Below are positions 7,172-14,879 of a stretch of 23,696 nucleotides of DNA, piece by piece. Positions within the stretch are counted from its first letter, which is position 1, and every line of letters begins with the position of its first letter. The translations under genes were made by a program, and so were the position numbers. Below the pieces are notes generated by a model. It made no database searches and was not told where the DNA came from. It worked only from the letters and a program-made list of their open reading frames with translations. Origin of the DNA: Chara braunii (lineage: Eukaryota > Streptophyta > Charophyceae > Charales > Characeae); assembly GCA_003427395.1 (NCBI GenBank), contig BFEA01000117.1, forward strand, positions 2,962,609 through 2,986,304, in the 5' to 3' direction.

Positions 7172-8110
7172 ACAGGGGCGAGGTCCCACTAGCAAAGAGT
7201 ATAGGATTAAAGGCCACTTATAAGATGCTACGAGTTAAAAGGAACTTGCGGGACGTAGTAATCGATAGGTGGCAGTGACACCTGAATGTGGACAGGCAGC
7301 TGCTATCCCCCATACAATGGTTTCAGGACAACAAGAGCAAACCGGCCAAAGTCACGTCCCTTTAGTGGCAGATTGCTCACCGCTGTCTTTCCGCAAATAA
7401 TTGGATAATCGACCACACTCAGTTGGAACAACAAGGATGGGCTCATCCATGGTGTTCAGGCTGCCTCCAAAGCTTTCCGTCCCAAAGGAGAATAGAAACA
7501 ATAGAGCATGTTTTCCTGCAATGTCCGACGACAATCCTAACATGGAGATGGTGGGAGAGGGTGTGGAGGCAGATGGTTCCGGACCAACCATGGCCGTGGG
7601 ACTGGAGAGTGATCCTCTTGGGTCATCATCCAACTTTGCAAGACACGAGCTATGCAAAGAACATGTTTGCTCTGGCAAGGAGGACGATGCTATGGGTTCC
7701 ATGGTGGCAGCGCTGTGCAATGACAATGGAAGGAGTCAGAGTAGAAGCGGAGGAAAGGAAGGAACAATTCAAAAACTGCTTCCAGCTTGAGATTATGCAG
7801 AGATGGCGGGAAACGAAACAGGTGTTGGACTCGTATCACGGACCAAAAGACATATCAGAAAGGATCTCCAGATTTGCCAACGAAAGGCTGGGTGGACCAA
7901 GGGAAGGATGGGTGGCCAGGGTACAGTGGTCGGACGACATCGAGAGAGATGGACAATCACGAGAAGAGGACCGCCAGGCATCAGTTCCACGAGATTACCG
8001 CCTCATCTTCAAGGATTAGACATCAACTGACCCCAGCATCCCTATGCGGGGCCCTGAGCATTTCCAAGATCCTTTTCCCCCCCATCCCTTGGCATTGAAA
8101 GTCAGACTCT
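7172..8110 (+). pseudogene. LINE C-terminal region, 5'-truncated and broken (copy 2)
   Basis: A single frame is readable from about 7172 to 8100 with stops at 7276 (TGA), 7363 (TAG) and 8017 (TAG). It aligns residue by residue with copy 1: TYKMLR (TYRMLR in copy 1), KPAKVTSL-WQI-HRCL, NNWIIDHTQLEQ, a complete CCHC finger (WCSGC...EHVFLQCP), TWRWWERVW, RWRETKQ, and FQDPFPPIP at the very end. The stop at 7363 replaces Gln in copy 1 (SLQWQ). The stop at 8017 replaces Trp found in copies 1 and 3 (FNDW, FRDW). No poly(A) tail is evident after 8100, so the 3' end may be truncated or decayed. Confidence 0.82.
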
Positions 8111-8474
8111 AGAAGTTCGGGACAGCGGACAGAAGAGGATAGGAATCGAGGGGAAAGGAAAAGAATGGTCCCGCTTGTGCCCCCCAGTGGTCCCGCCTGG
8201 CCCCAACCCCTCAACCCTCATGGAGAAGATAGCCAGACAAGCTGTCCCAAGGGGGGAAAAAGGTTTTTTTATTTTATTTTATTTTATTTTATTTTAAACA
8301 CCCCCCCCCTGCGGTGCTAGTGGTACTGATAAGATCAGGCACCACTACCACCCGGGGAGAGGCTCCGTCTATTGGTGGGGAGCATCACCTACTGGAAAAC
8401 GGGTCCAGCGTCCCTTTACATAATGAATACAGAATGAATACCAAATGAATACAGGAAGTTGACTGTGAAACCTG

Positions 8475-8698
8475 CCAGCATTGATTACTCTGGTATCCAA
8501 AGGATTGACTGTGCAGGTAGTTAAGGGGGGGGAGGAAACCTCTTCAACCAGGCGCCAAATATCTACTGCTAAAAAGCTAGTCCTTCCCTCCTTTTTTAAT
8601 TACTAAGTAGAAATGAAGAATCAAAACCAAACTTTGATCAATGTAGAGAACATACCCCTTCCAGCATTGATTGCCCTGTATTCCAAGGGATTGACTGA
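8475..8698. repeat. Internal direct duplication in LINE 3' UTR
   Basis: The segment ccagcattgattactctgg-tatccaaaggattgactg (about 8475-8513) recurs at about 8661-8698 with a handful of changes. It lies inside the 3' UTR of LINE copy 3. Confidence 0.8.
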
Positions 8699-8804
8699 GC
8701 AGTGCAAGAAGTACTCTGGAAGAGCAACAGGGAAAGGAAAGTCTCTTCAGTCCATTAGGACTGCCAAATAGAGTCTCTCAACCAAGCTATCCTATCCCTG
8801 CGTG

Positions 8805-9050
8805 TTACCATTGCATTTCTACCATAGCAAGCTCAGACGGAGGAAATGGGTCTGGGAAACAATTCGGAGATCTGAGGAAGGTTCCTGGATGAAGTTTGAA
8901 CCAATCCCGAAAGATGAGATGGAGGTCTTTTTTTAGAGACCCTCCTATCTCTTCTTCCCCTGGCCATTTTACCTCACCCAAGCCCCTCTCTGCAGCGCCC
9001 CCCAGCCAGTCCAGGATAAAATTCTCTATACATACTACAGGATGGAGAGG
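8805..9050 (-). pseudogene. LINE protein C-terminus (copy 3)
   Basis: The minus frame reads through ILDWLGG, LGEVKWPGEEE, DLHLIFRDW, FPDPFPPSELAMV and then a stop. These match the last ~80 residues of copy 1 (SWLGE, GKVKWEG, DYCLAFNDW, FPDPFPPIALSMV). There are no internal stops in the aligned part. The frame remains open further upstream to 9110, but that part lies in unrelated repeat sequence and is not LINE-derived. Confidence 0.8.
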
Positions 9051-9058
9051 GCCCGACG

Positions 9059-9330
9059 ACATGCCTTGTCGAGGGCCCAACGAAATTCGGAGGAGGCCGA
9101 AATTGGGCAACGGGACGCCGGAACTGGGCAGTGGGACCGCAAATGTTGAGGCGGGGTCCAGGCCTCAGCGGAGGAGAGACCCATGAAATTGCTGGCGTGC
9201 AGGCGGGCGATAGCGGACGGCGGAGGGGCGATAGCGGACAGCGGAGGCGCGATAGCGGGCGGGTGTGCGAAATAGTCAGGTGCGCGCGCGGGCAGTGGGA
9301 CCGCAAATGTTGAGGTGGGGTCCAGGCTAG
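9059..9330. repeat. GC-rich tandem and direct repeats
   Basis: A 37-38-base unit beginning gggcagtgggaccgcaaatg occurs at about 9126-9162 and 9290-9327. Between them a 21-base unit (gggcgatagcggac-gcggag) is repeated about 2.7 times at 9205-9263. Overlapping frames on both strands follow from the repeats; I do not call a gene. Confidence 0.85.
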
Positions 9331-9389
9331 CGGAGGGGCGAGGCGCGATTTTGCTCATCCTCGACCAACAGGAAAGTCTCCAACCCCTT

Positions 9390-9539
9390 TGTGTGTGTGT
9401 TTCTCTCTCTCTCTCTCTCACACACATACACACACATACACACACACCCACACACACCCACATAACGGTAGATTCATTCGATTTTGCTCATTCTCGGTCA
9501 ACGGGCAAATCTCGCACTCCTTTGTGTGTGTGTGTATGC

Positions 9540-9579
<40 letters not shown>

Positions 9580-9600
9580 AAGAGAGAGGTACTTCCATCG
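9390..9600. repeat. Microsatellite cluster (TC)n, (CA)n, (GT)n, (GA)n
   Basis: TC run at about 9396-9419, imperfect CA/CACATA run at 9418-9462, GT run at 9523-9564, GA run at about 9563-9588. Confidence 0.93.
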
Positions 9601-9745
9601 ATAGGGTGAGCAAAATGGAATGAATCTACCGCTAACACACCCCAAAAGAAAAAAGTGTCGCACTGTATATTTCCATGTTGTAGCGGTAGATTCATTCGAT
9701 TTTGCTCATCCTCCGCTAACGGGTAAATCTCGCCAGAAGATGGAA
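9466..9745. repeat. Short inverted/direct repeat cluster
   Basis: The motif cggtagattcattcgatttt followed by gctcat occurs on + at about 9466-9492 and 9683-9709, and inverted at about 9607-9632 (gagcaaaatggaatgaatct). A second inverted pair is tatatttccat (about 9664) with atggaaatata (about 9740). Each copy neighbours a microsatellite tract. Confidence 0.8.
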
Positions 9746-9800
9746 ATATACACTGCTGCACGTGTGTGTGTGCGTGTGTAGAAACGTCATCCTATCCATG

Positions 9801-9804
<4 letters not shown>

Positions 9805-9868
<64 letters not shown>

Positions 9869-9869
9869 N
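9805..9869. repeat. (CT)n microsatellite with an N
   Basis: About 32 CT units end at an ambiguous base at 9869. The true length is probably not resolved. It forms the downstream (3') border of the Penelope-like element. Confidence 0.95.
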
Positions 9870-9915
9870 ATTGCCGCCCTTCCTTTTCAAAAAACCTTAC
9901 GAAATATCATCCGAC

Positions 9916-11076
9916 TCAAAAATACTTCATCAGACCAGGGTACACCTCGGAGAGGAGATCTCTCCAGGGACCGCCGGTCACTCTAGCAAATTTAGCTAGA
10001 GCATTGAGAGAGACCTCCGGGGGATATCCCCGGAGGCGAGATTCCAAAATTGTCGCAGAGATTGCCGTCAAGGCTGCTTCTTCAGATGTTGCCAACCTAC
10101 TGTACCTGAGGAAGCTGGCTAAAAGTGTGGATCTCTTAGTTGCTTTCTTCGAAAACGATATGAAATCCTGCATCAAATGCACTCGCAAAACCCCATCGTT
10201 AATCAATGACAATTGGTTACTTGAACGTGGAAAAATATGGAACTCCAGAGGGTGAAGTGAGACTACCACACGTGTTCCTAGAAAATCGAAAATGTTGCAG
10301 CCTTCATCCTTTCTTACTAATTTCAAATTCTGATCATAGCAGTCCTCAAATTTCTCTAAAATTTCCACAGCCTTGATGTGTGAGTCGTCATCATTCAAAT
10401 CACAAGCCACAAAGATAGATACATCATCTATCATTCGGACACCACTCACCAAAGCGCAATCTCTGCCTAGACTGCATAGGAATTCGTTCTCCGCCCGAGC
10501 ACAAACTAGGCACGCTAGTGCAGGGCTCGAACTTCGCCCCATTGGAATCCCAAATTGCTGTCTCAGAATAGCACCTGCGGACTGGATATAGGTGTGATCC
10601 AATTCGTACTTCACCCCTCTTTCGATCTGACCAAACGTCATAAGTACGAAGCCTTCTTGTTTCTTCCTGACCCTAGCCATGGCACATATCTTCCCCCTCC
10701 TGCTCATCTGCACTCCCAGTAATCCTCTTGCCACGTGGAACTCGACTAGCCATCTCACTGCGCTTATCACGACATCGTGGGACAGTTTCACAAACATGTC
10801 CTTAATGTCGTAGCTTCTTGCTAGCACGTCTCCCCCCTTCTTACCCAAGTCGTTGCGTATCTCTTCCAGCCTCCCCCGTAGTACGTCGGTAGACTTCAAA
10901 TCGAAGTGGTACCGTCTCCGAAAACCAATTAGCATATATCTAATTGCTCTTCCAACTCTTACTCCCGCTAGTCTCGCTGGATCATGCACCGCCGGGGAGA
11001 TGGGACGCCATCTCTCCAAGTCCTTGTCTTTCGGTAAGACATAGGCCTGGCCGATCTTACCTCCCGTCCCCCACAT
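9916..11076 (-). CDS. Penelope-like reverse transcriptase core
   Basis: This is a 386-residue open frame (counted from 11076) holding the RT fingers and palm. Motifs: LPKDKDLERWRPI at residues 14-26 (motif 1/2 region), SYDIKDMF with the first catalytic Asp at 90 (motif A), FGIPMGRSSSPALA at 175-188 (motif B), RMIDDVSIF with the Asp pair at 217-218 (motif C), and FDFLGTRV at 263-270 (motif E). The catalytic triad is complete. The residue two before the Asp pair is Met, so the box is MIDD rather than the usual YxDD. The enzyme would copy element RNA at the nicked target. The frame ends in TGA (9916-9918). It is not the true protein start: the frame joins the upstream one at 11057-11076, beside a GGGGG run, by one frameshift. 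Confidence 0.87.
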   Translation of the reverse strand: MWGTGGKIGQAYVLPKDKDLERWRPISPAVHDPARLAGVRVGRAIRYMLIGFRRRYHFDLKSTDVLRGRLEEIRNDLGKKGGDVLARSYDIKDMFVKLSHDVVISAVRWLVEFHVARGLLGVQMSRRGKICAMARVRKKQEGFVLMTFGQIERGVKYELDHTYIQSAGAILRQQFGIPMGRSSSPALACLVCARAENEFLCSLGRDCALVSGVRMIDDVSIFVACDLNDDDSHIKAVEILEKFEDCYDQNLKLVRKDEGCNIFDFLGTRVVVSLHPLEFHIFPRSSNQLSLINDGVLRVHLMQDFISFSKKATKRSTLLASFLRYSRLATSEEAALTAISATILESRLRGYPPEVSLNALAKFARVTGGPWRDLLSEVYPGLMKYF

Positions 11077-12270
11077 TGCTTGATTCCAATCCCATCCTTT
11101 TGTAATCTGTCTTCATTCTTGCCAAAAGCACTGCCTCCGTCTCATCTATCTCGACAAAGCTATGATTCCAATTGAACGTCATCATGCACGCGTGGAGGTA
11201 TAAGACTGGGCAGATTAGCAGAGTCGCGCCAGGATTGCGATCAATCGGTACTCTAACCAATCCAACCAACGTCTCAATCCAAGCAGATGCGTTGCGGCTG
11301 GTCATAGCTTGGTGGCTTCTCGTAGTATGTCCTGTCAGACATCTGAGCATGTCCATACGTGCAATCTTCACGGGTGATCTCCCGACCCAAGGTTTCAGAG
11401 CAGTCAAAATGCAATGCTGCAAATTCTCGACTGATAGTTCGTGCCCGACAGTGACGTTCTTCGAATTCTTGAAAAAAGTAGGAAAACACGATACCTCATC
11501 CAATCGTGTTTTGACGTGGCCACCCATCCGCGGCAGATCATACATTATGCAAGTACATTCACACTGACTAGCTTCGACACATGTCCACTGGTTGTGAAGA
11601 AGCGAACCAACGGTGGCCCTCTTCCTGAAGACAACCCGCACACGCTGTGCGACGAAGACCGCCAAATGGTGATCAGCAAGTGCACTGCGCAGAGATGCTG
11701 CTGCCAAATCACGGACACGCCTGCTGTTGATGTTCAAGGCAAAGGGCAACTTTACATACGGCTTCTTCCTAATTTCTACATCATACTTCCTCCGGACGAT
11801 CCTGGCAATCACGTTCTTCAAATTGTTCCTGGTCTTGAGCTGGCTGAACAAACCAGCCGTCCTGTAGAGTGCGAGTAACTCATGCGACTTCCTCTTGTAT
11901 ATGATCTTGGTTCTCCATGGAAATCTCAGGAGATCGCGTAGAACGAAACGCCTGTGCTCGACACTAGAGGTAATCCCCTTGACCCTCTTAACTGTAAAGG
12001 TCCAACCCTTCTCCAAAGTCTCCCTTGCCTGTGAGATCTTCACAATTGACCCTCCGACCCTGATCACGCTCTCACCTAGCTTCATCTTCACGTTCTTCCA
12101 TTTATCCAACCATATCTTTCTGCCGCTCGATACCAGGTTCTGCCCAGTTCTTACCTCTTTCAGAGTATCAATCAACGATACCCGACCATTGAAGAGGATC
12201 ACACTATCCTGGTGCTGAAACGTACTCCTCTTCCCTCGTTCCCTTTTTCCCTTCCTTTTTTCTTTCGCCT
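11057..12270 (-). CDS. Penelope-like element linker / N-terminal RT region with Cys cluster
   Basis: The frame is open from about 12270 to a TAA at 11057. It joins the GIY-YIG frame upstream and the RT core downstream. Counted from 12202, it is basic in its first 200 residues and then has a cluster C-x5-C-x-C-x-C (residues 208-218, CVEASQCECTC) that could bind metal, next to HNQW. A stretch IDRNPGATLLICPVLY (about residue 318) precedes the RT core. A similar Asn/Gly stretch before the RT fingers is familiar to me from green-lineage elements of this type, from memory and not verified. It is known only as part of the element polyprotein; no independent function is claimed. Frameshifts lie at both ends. 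Confidence 0.72.
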
Positions 12271-12438
12271 CTTTTCAGCTCTGCCGTGTATGTTGAGTGT
12301 CGGGCCGTATCTCTGAATCAACGCCTTCTCCAAATTCCGCGGATCCGTTGAGCGCACGGCAATTGGAAGTGCCAAGTACTTCTCCCATCCGAACATCATC
12401 AACCACGCGTGAAGCTTCGGTGCATTCCTAAGTTTCCA
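12199..12438 (-). CDS. GIY-YIG endonuclease, C-terminal half
   Basis: This frame continues the nuclease domain broken near 12400-12435. It reads KLHAWLMMFGWEKYLALPIAV, then LEKALIQRYGPTLN. The Glu in LEKALI and the Asn in PTLN occupy the positions of the conserved metal-binding Glu and the terminal Asn of GIY-YIG domains. After the domain comes a purine-rich, Lys/Arg/Gly-rich tail (about 12240-12290) in which the next frameshift must lie; this is the linker towards the RT. The frame ends in TGA at 12199-12201. Confidence 0.78.
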   Translation of the reverse strand, partial: WKLRNAPKLHAWLMMFGWEKYLALPIAVRSTDPRNLEKALIQRYGPTLNIHGRAEKRRKKKGREKGNEGRGVRFSTRIV

Positions 12439-12803
12439 TCCGTGGCCCGTTTGACATGCTCACCCCAACGTATAGCTATCTTTCGAGTCGTACAACCTAT
12501 GTACGTGTGTCTGCACCACGGGCTCACAAGTGCATACACACCTGGTTCGGAGATCGATAGCTGGCCATCTTCTGCTTCCACCCATCTAACCCACTTCTTT
12601 GCCCATGGAAAGCACCCTCGCAAAACTGCTAACAAGAACAATCTCAAAATTTTATCCTCATATGCGACATCTAGGCCCTGATGGAGGTTCTCGGACGCCT
12701 TACCTCTCTCCCTCATCAGTTTCTTGAGCTGCCGCTCACAATCCATCATGAATTGCTCACTTATCTCCCAGAGGAGATAGTCGTGCAGCGTCTCCCTCGT
12801 ATC
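12399..12803 (-). CDS. GIY-YIG endonuclease, N-terminal half
   Basis: The open frame runs from about 12803 (after an upstream TAG) to TGA at 12399. The first part, LHDYLLWEISEQF and CERQLKKLM, continues from the SAP-like end of the preceding frame. The nuclease starts at GVYALV (residues 70-75 from the first Met at 12749), followed by TYIGCT (82-87) and AIRWGEHVK with the catalytic Arg. These are the GIY, YIG and Arg signatures. The enzyme nicks target DNA to prime reverse transcription. The frame is then lost within about 20 codons; the second half of the domain is in the next frame. Confidence 0.82.
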   Translation of the reverse strand, partial: DTRETLHDYLLWEISEQFMMDCERQLKKLMRERGKASENLHQGLDVAYEDKILRLFLLAVLRGCFPWAKKWVRWVEAEDGQLSISEPGVYALVSPWCRHTYIGCTTRKIAIRWGEHVKRATDGNLGMHRSFTRG

Positions 12804-13653
12804 CTAACCTCATCCTACATTTCACGAGCTCGCCGATCGCAGTCTCTCTCTTCGTCCATTCGATCCCCTCCGAATTGCACAGTGTTCTGAGCTCGGGAAC
12901 CTTCTTTGCTGAAAACTTCCGGTGTAGCTCCAGCGCACAGTCCAGTATATTACCCGCGTCTCGGTTACCAGGTGGGGTACTCAGTTCATCAGCAGGATCC
13001 TCCACCAAAATAGGCACAGGCTTCGTTCCTCTCCTCACTACTTTAGTTGTCTCCAAATCGCCTTTGTCTTTCCTCTTCTTACCTCTTCTTTTCTCAATCG
13101 CATCAATCAGCCTTCCAGCCTCCTGCTTGACCTCTTCACTTTCATCCTCGGACTCCTCTAAGTAGCTAGTGATCTCTTTCAACACTCGAGCTTTAGTCGT
13201 AGGAGACTTCTTTTTCACCGGAACTGAAAACCCAGTGGGCGTCCTCGAATGCTGCGAGAGAAGCCGAATCAGTCTAGCTTCTAAACGAGCTTCTCTCGCA
13301 TCCGCCTCTCTTAATCTGTCTGCTTCCTTCCTGTCCTCCTCCTCCTTTCTCTTTTCCTCAATCTCTTTCTCCCTCTTTTCTTCCTCTGCCTTTTGCTTCC
13401 GTACCTTTCTCCTGAAATACTCCTTCATTTCAGTCGTTTCTTCATTCTGCGGAGTCTGCGATGGAGCAGCCACTGGAGTATGTGAAGGATATGGAGGATT
13501 CGGCCTCCCGTTCCCAGCGCTCCAGCAATTCCTAGCATAGTGCCCGGCTTTCCCGCATACATAACAAGTAATGACTCCCGTGGTTGCTGTTGGCTGCACC
13601 AAATTCCCATACCCTTGCTGAGGCACTCCACTAAAGGGTACTGGATTCGCCAT
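12757..13653 (-). CDS. Penelope-like element N-terminal region: CCHC knuckle, coiled coil, SAP-like
   Basis: A 298-codon frame with a true ATG at 13653. Residues 30-43 form a CCHC zinc knuckle (CYVCGKAGHYARNC, spacing 2-4-4), likely to bind element RNA. Residues ~75-128 are a Glu/Lys/Arg-rich coiled coil. KRRGKKRKDK (188-197) looks like a nuclear localisation signal. Residues ~246-281 (KKVPELRTLCNSEGIEW...ELV) have the shape of a SAP DNA-binding motif. A frameshift near 12790-12805 links it to the GIY-YIG frame; the TGA at 12757 is then out of phase. It could be read as a separate gag-like ORF, but the smooth continuation of sequence into the next frame argues for one polyprotein. Confidence 0.82.
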   Translation of the reverse strand: MANPVPFSGVPQQGYGNLVQPTATTGVITCYVCGKAGHYARNCWSAGNGRPNPPYPSHTPVAAPSQTPQNEETTEMKEYFRRKVRKQKAEEEKREKEIEEKRKEEEDRKEADRLREADAREARLEARLIRLLSQHSRTPTGFSVPVKKKSPTTKARVLKEITSYLEESEDESEEVKQEAGRLIDAIEKRRGKKRKDKGDLETTKVVRRGTKPVPILVEDPADELSTPPGNRDAGNILDCALELHRKFSAKKVPELRTLCNSEGIEWTKRETAIGELVKCRMRLGYEGDAARLSPLGDK

Positions 13654-13867
13654 TTCTTCTTCTCCTCCTCCTATCTCTTATGATACAACCAATGATGTAC
13701 ACCCTTCCCAGAATATCTTCAAACACGGAATACACTACTTCCTTCCCTGATGCGTCTGGTAACTCTAGTGCTACTAATACGATAGGGGTAAGTTGATACT
13801 GTATTAACCTCTGCAGTTCCAGCCACTGTCTTTCTAATTCCGATTCTCTAAAATTATTTCCCGACAT
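13631..13867 (-). CDS. Possible upstream ORF of the Penelope-like element
   Basis: A 78-codon frame with an ATG at 13867 overlaps the start of the CCHC frame by 23 bases in another phase. The product has an acidic/amphipathic start (ESELERQWLELQRLIQYQL), a hydrophobic middle (PIVLVALELP) and an Arg-rich end (RDRRRRRR). I recognise no family. It could be an upstream ORF that limits translation of the main frame, a displaced N-terminus, or chance. Amino-acid usage looks more protein-like than in neighbouring pyrimidine-driven frames. Confidence 0.35.
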   Translation of the reverse strand: MSGNNFRESELERQWLELQRLIQYQLTPIVLVALELPDASGKEVVYSVFEDILGRVYIIGCIIRDRRRRRRNGESSTL

Positions 13868-13879
13868 CCCCAAACTAGT

Positions 13880-14787
13880 TCAAGTCCTAATAGCTATGAA
13901 TACACGAGCTTCGAAAATCCATACCGACCGTTCACGTAATTCACTGTTCGGAGCAAAGCGCCACCACATATCAAAAGCGTCAGTACTGCGCCAACCACGC
14001 GAAGTGCTACGTAACTAGGTGTCTTCCACCGTGTCATTCGAGATAAAGAAGAAAGGGAAAAGAAAAAGGGGGGAAAAAAGAAAAAAAGAAAAAGAAAAAG
14101 AAAAAAGGGCGGAGGAAGAAGGGGGAAGAAAGGAAGGAAGGGAAAACACGAGAAGGGAAAAGAAGATCGCGAGATAGAACGAGCAAAAAGCAGATCGAAG
14201 TCCACAGCGTAGTTGCCAAATCCACGCACTAGCCGTGGGTTCAACCACGTAAAAATGATGGAAAAAATGCAAAAAGTCGTACGTGCTATATCGAAGTACG
14301 CAAAATCTTCACGGAACCGCAGCTCTAGCCGTAGGCGCAAAATGATCACACTTACGCCGATAAGGCCTAAGAGCAGTGCCTGATGTCGCGATGACAATCG
14401 CTTACATCCACGAAGGTCGAGTGTACCGCCATGTATACAACCGTTGAATCACAAGACGCGAAGACAATCACGCTCCTCGTCACCAAACACTCAAACTGCA
14501 CACGTTCGTACTGTCCGCCAGGTCTTGAGTAAAAAACCGCCGAACACCACCCTTGCTTCGGACATGCTTCGATCACCTCACCTCGAAGAAGGCGCACACA
14601 CAGCGCCGTACGTAGCCACCGTACCCGTGTCTGAACACACCGGTTACCACGCTAAACGAGATGAAAGAAGAGACAAGAGCACAACTGAACGAGAAAGGAA
14701 AGAGTATGAACACTCAAAAAGGAAGGAATGAAACCCGAACAGAAAGGAAGGAGACGACAAGCACCGATGGCCGCCAAGAGAGACATG

Positions 14788-14790
<3 letters not shown>
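13880..14790 (-). other. 5' untranslated region of the Penelope-like element (presumed)
   Basis: There is no convincing gene in this 0.9 kb. A purine-rich tract at 14045-14170 (pyrimidine-rich on the minus strand) gives long hydrophobic open frames that are compositional. Two short segments resemble each other (cactagccgtgggttcaacc near 14226 and ctctagccgtaggcgcaaa near 14322), perhaps an old local duplication. I infer it belongs to the element because it lies between the coding region and the bordering (GA)n run. Confidence 0.4.

Positions 14791-14869
<79 letters not shown>
14791..14869. repeat. (GA)n microsatellite
   Basis: About 39 GA units without interruption. It forms the upstream (5') border of the Penelope-like element; the other border is the (CT)n run at 9805-9869. 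Confidence 0.96.
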
Positions 14870-14872
<3 letters not shown>

Positions 14873-14879
14873 GAAAGAA

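Larger units (their letters stand above)
8264..9050 (-). mobile_element. LINE copy 3: short 5'-truncated copy with full 3' UTR
   Basis: Read on the minus strand: about 80 codons of C-terminal LINE protein (9050-8805), then a ~500-base 3' UTR, then an A-rich tail seen on + as (TTTTA)n at 8264-8296. The UTR ends with gggacgctggacccgttttcc, tgatgctccccaccaatag, and a caccactagcaccgcag block, which is the module shared with LINE copy 5 (19050-19172). The UTR carries a ~38-base internal duplication. A 5' truncation this severe is normal for target-primed reverse transcription. Confidence 0.82.
9870..14790 (-). mobile_element. Penelope-like retroelement with permuted GIY-YIG (CCHC-SAP-GIY-YIG-RT)
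   Basis: On the minus strand one long coding region (13653 to 9916, about 1,240 codons) carries, N to C: a CCHC knuckle, a charged coiled coil, a SAP-like motif, a GIY-YIG endonuclease, a linker with a Cys cluster, and a reverse transcriptase. RT plus GIY-YIG is diagnostic of Penelope-like elements. Having the nuclease before the RT is the arrangement of the permuted clade (Chlamys in green algae, Naiad in animals) rather than of canonical Penelope. The region is split over five overlapping frames by about four frameshifts with no nonsense codon within the matching frames. The bounds are inferred: a (CT)n run ends at 9869 and a (GA)n run starts at 14791. I found no target duplication, terminal repeat or hammerhead ribozyme core. 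Confidence 0.85.

Noticed and set aside
9418-9761. Open frames made of Thr-His or Ser-Leu repeats
   Set aside because: They are translations of (CA)n and (CT)n microsatellites.
11057-11076. Possible splice donor (GAG|GTAAGA) at the frame change before the RT core
   Set aside because: The downstream frame continues the RT sequence at once with no sign of intron sequence or an acceptor, and a one-base indel at the G run explains the change more simply.
11172-11878. Plus-strand open frames opposite the Penelope-like coding region
   Set aside because: They are antisense shadows of a strongly biased coding strand; no motif is seen.
13894-14397. 167-codon minus-strand frame resembling a membrane protein
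   Set aside because: Its hydrophobic Phe/Leu/Pro run comes from a purine-rich tract on the plus strand, other phases are equally open, and no start context or family match is visible.
9870-14790. Hammerhead ribozyme motifs, expected in some Penelope-like elements
   Set aside because: CTGATGA-type cores on the minus strand (near 9931, 12715, 12983) lack a following stem and GAAA box, and at least two lie within coding sequence. One near 21386 also lacks the GAAA part.
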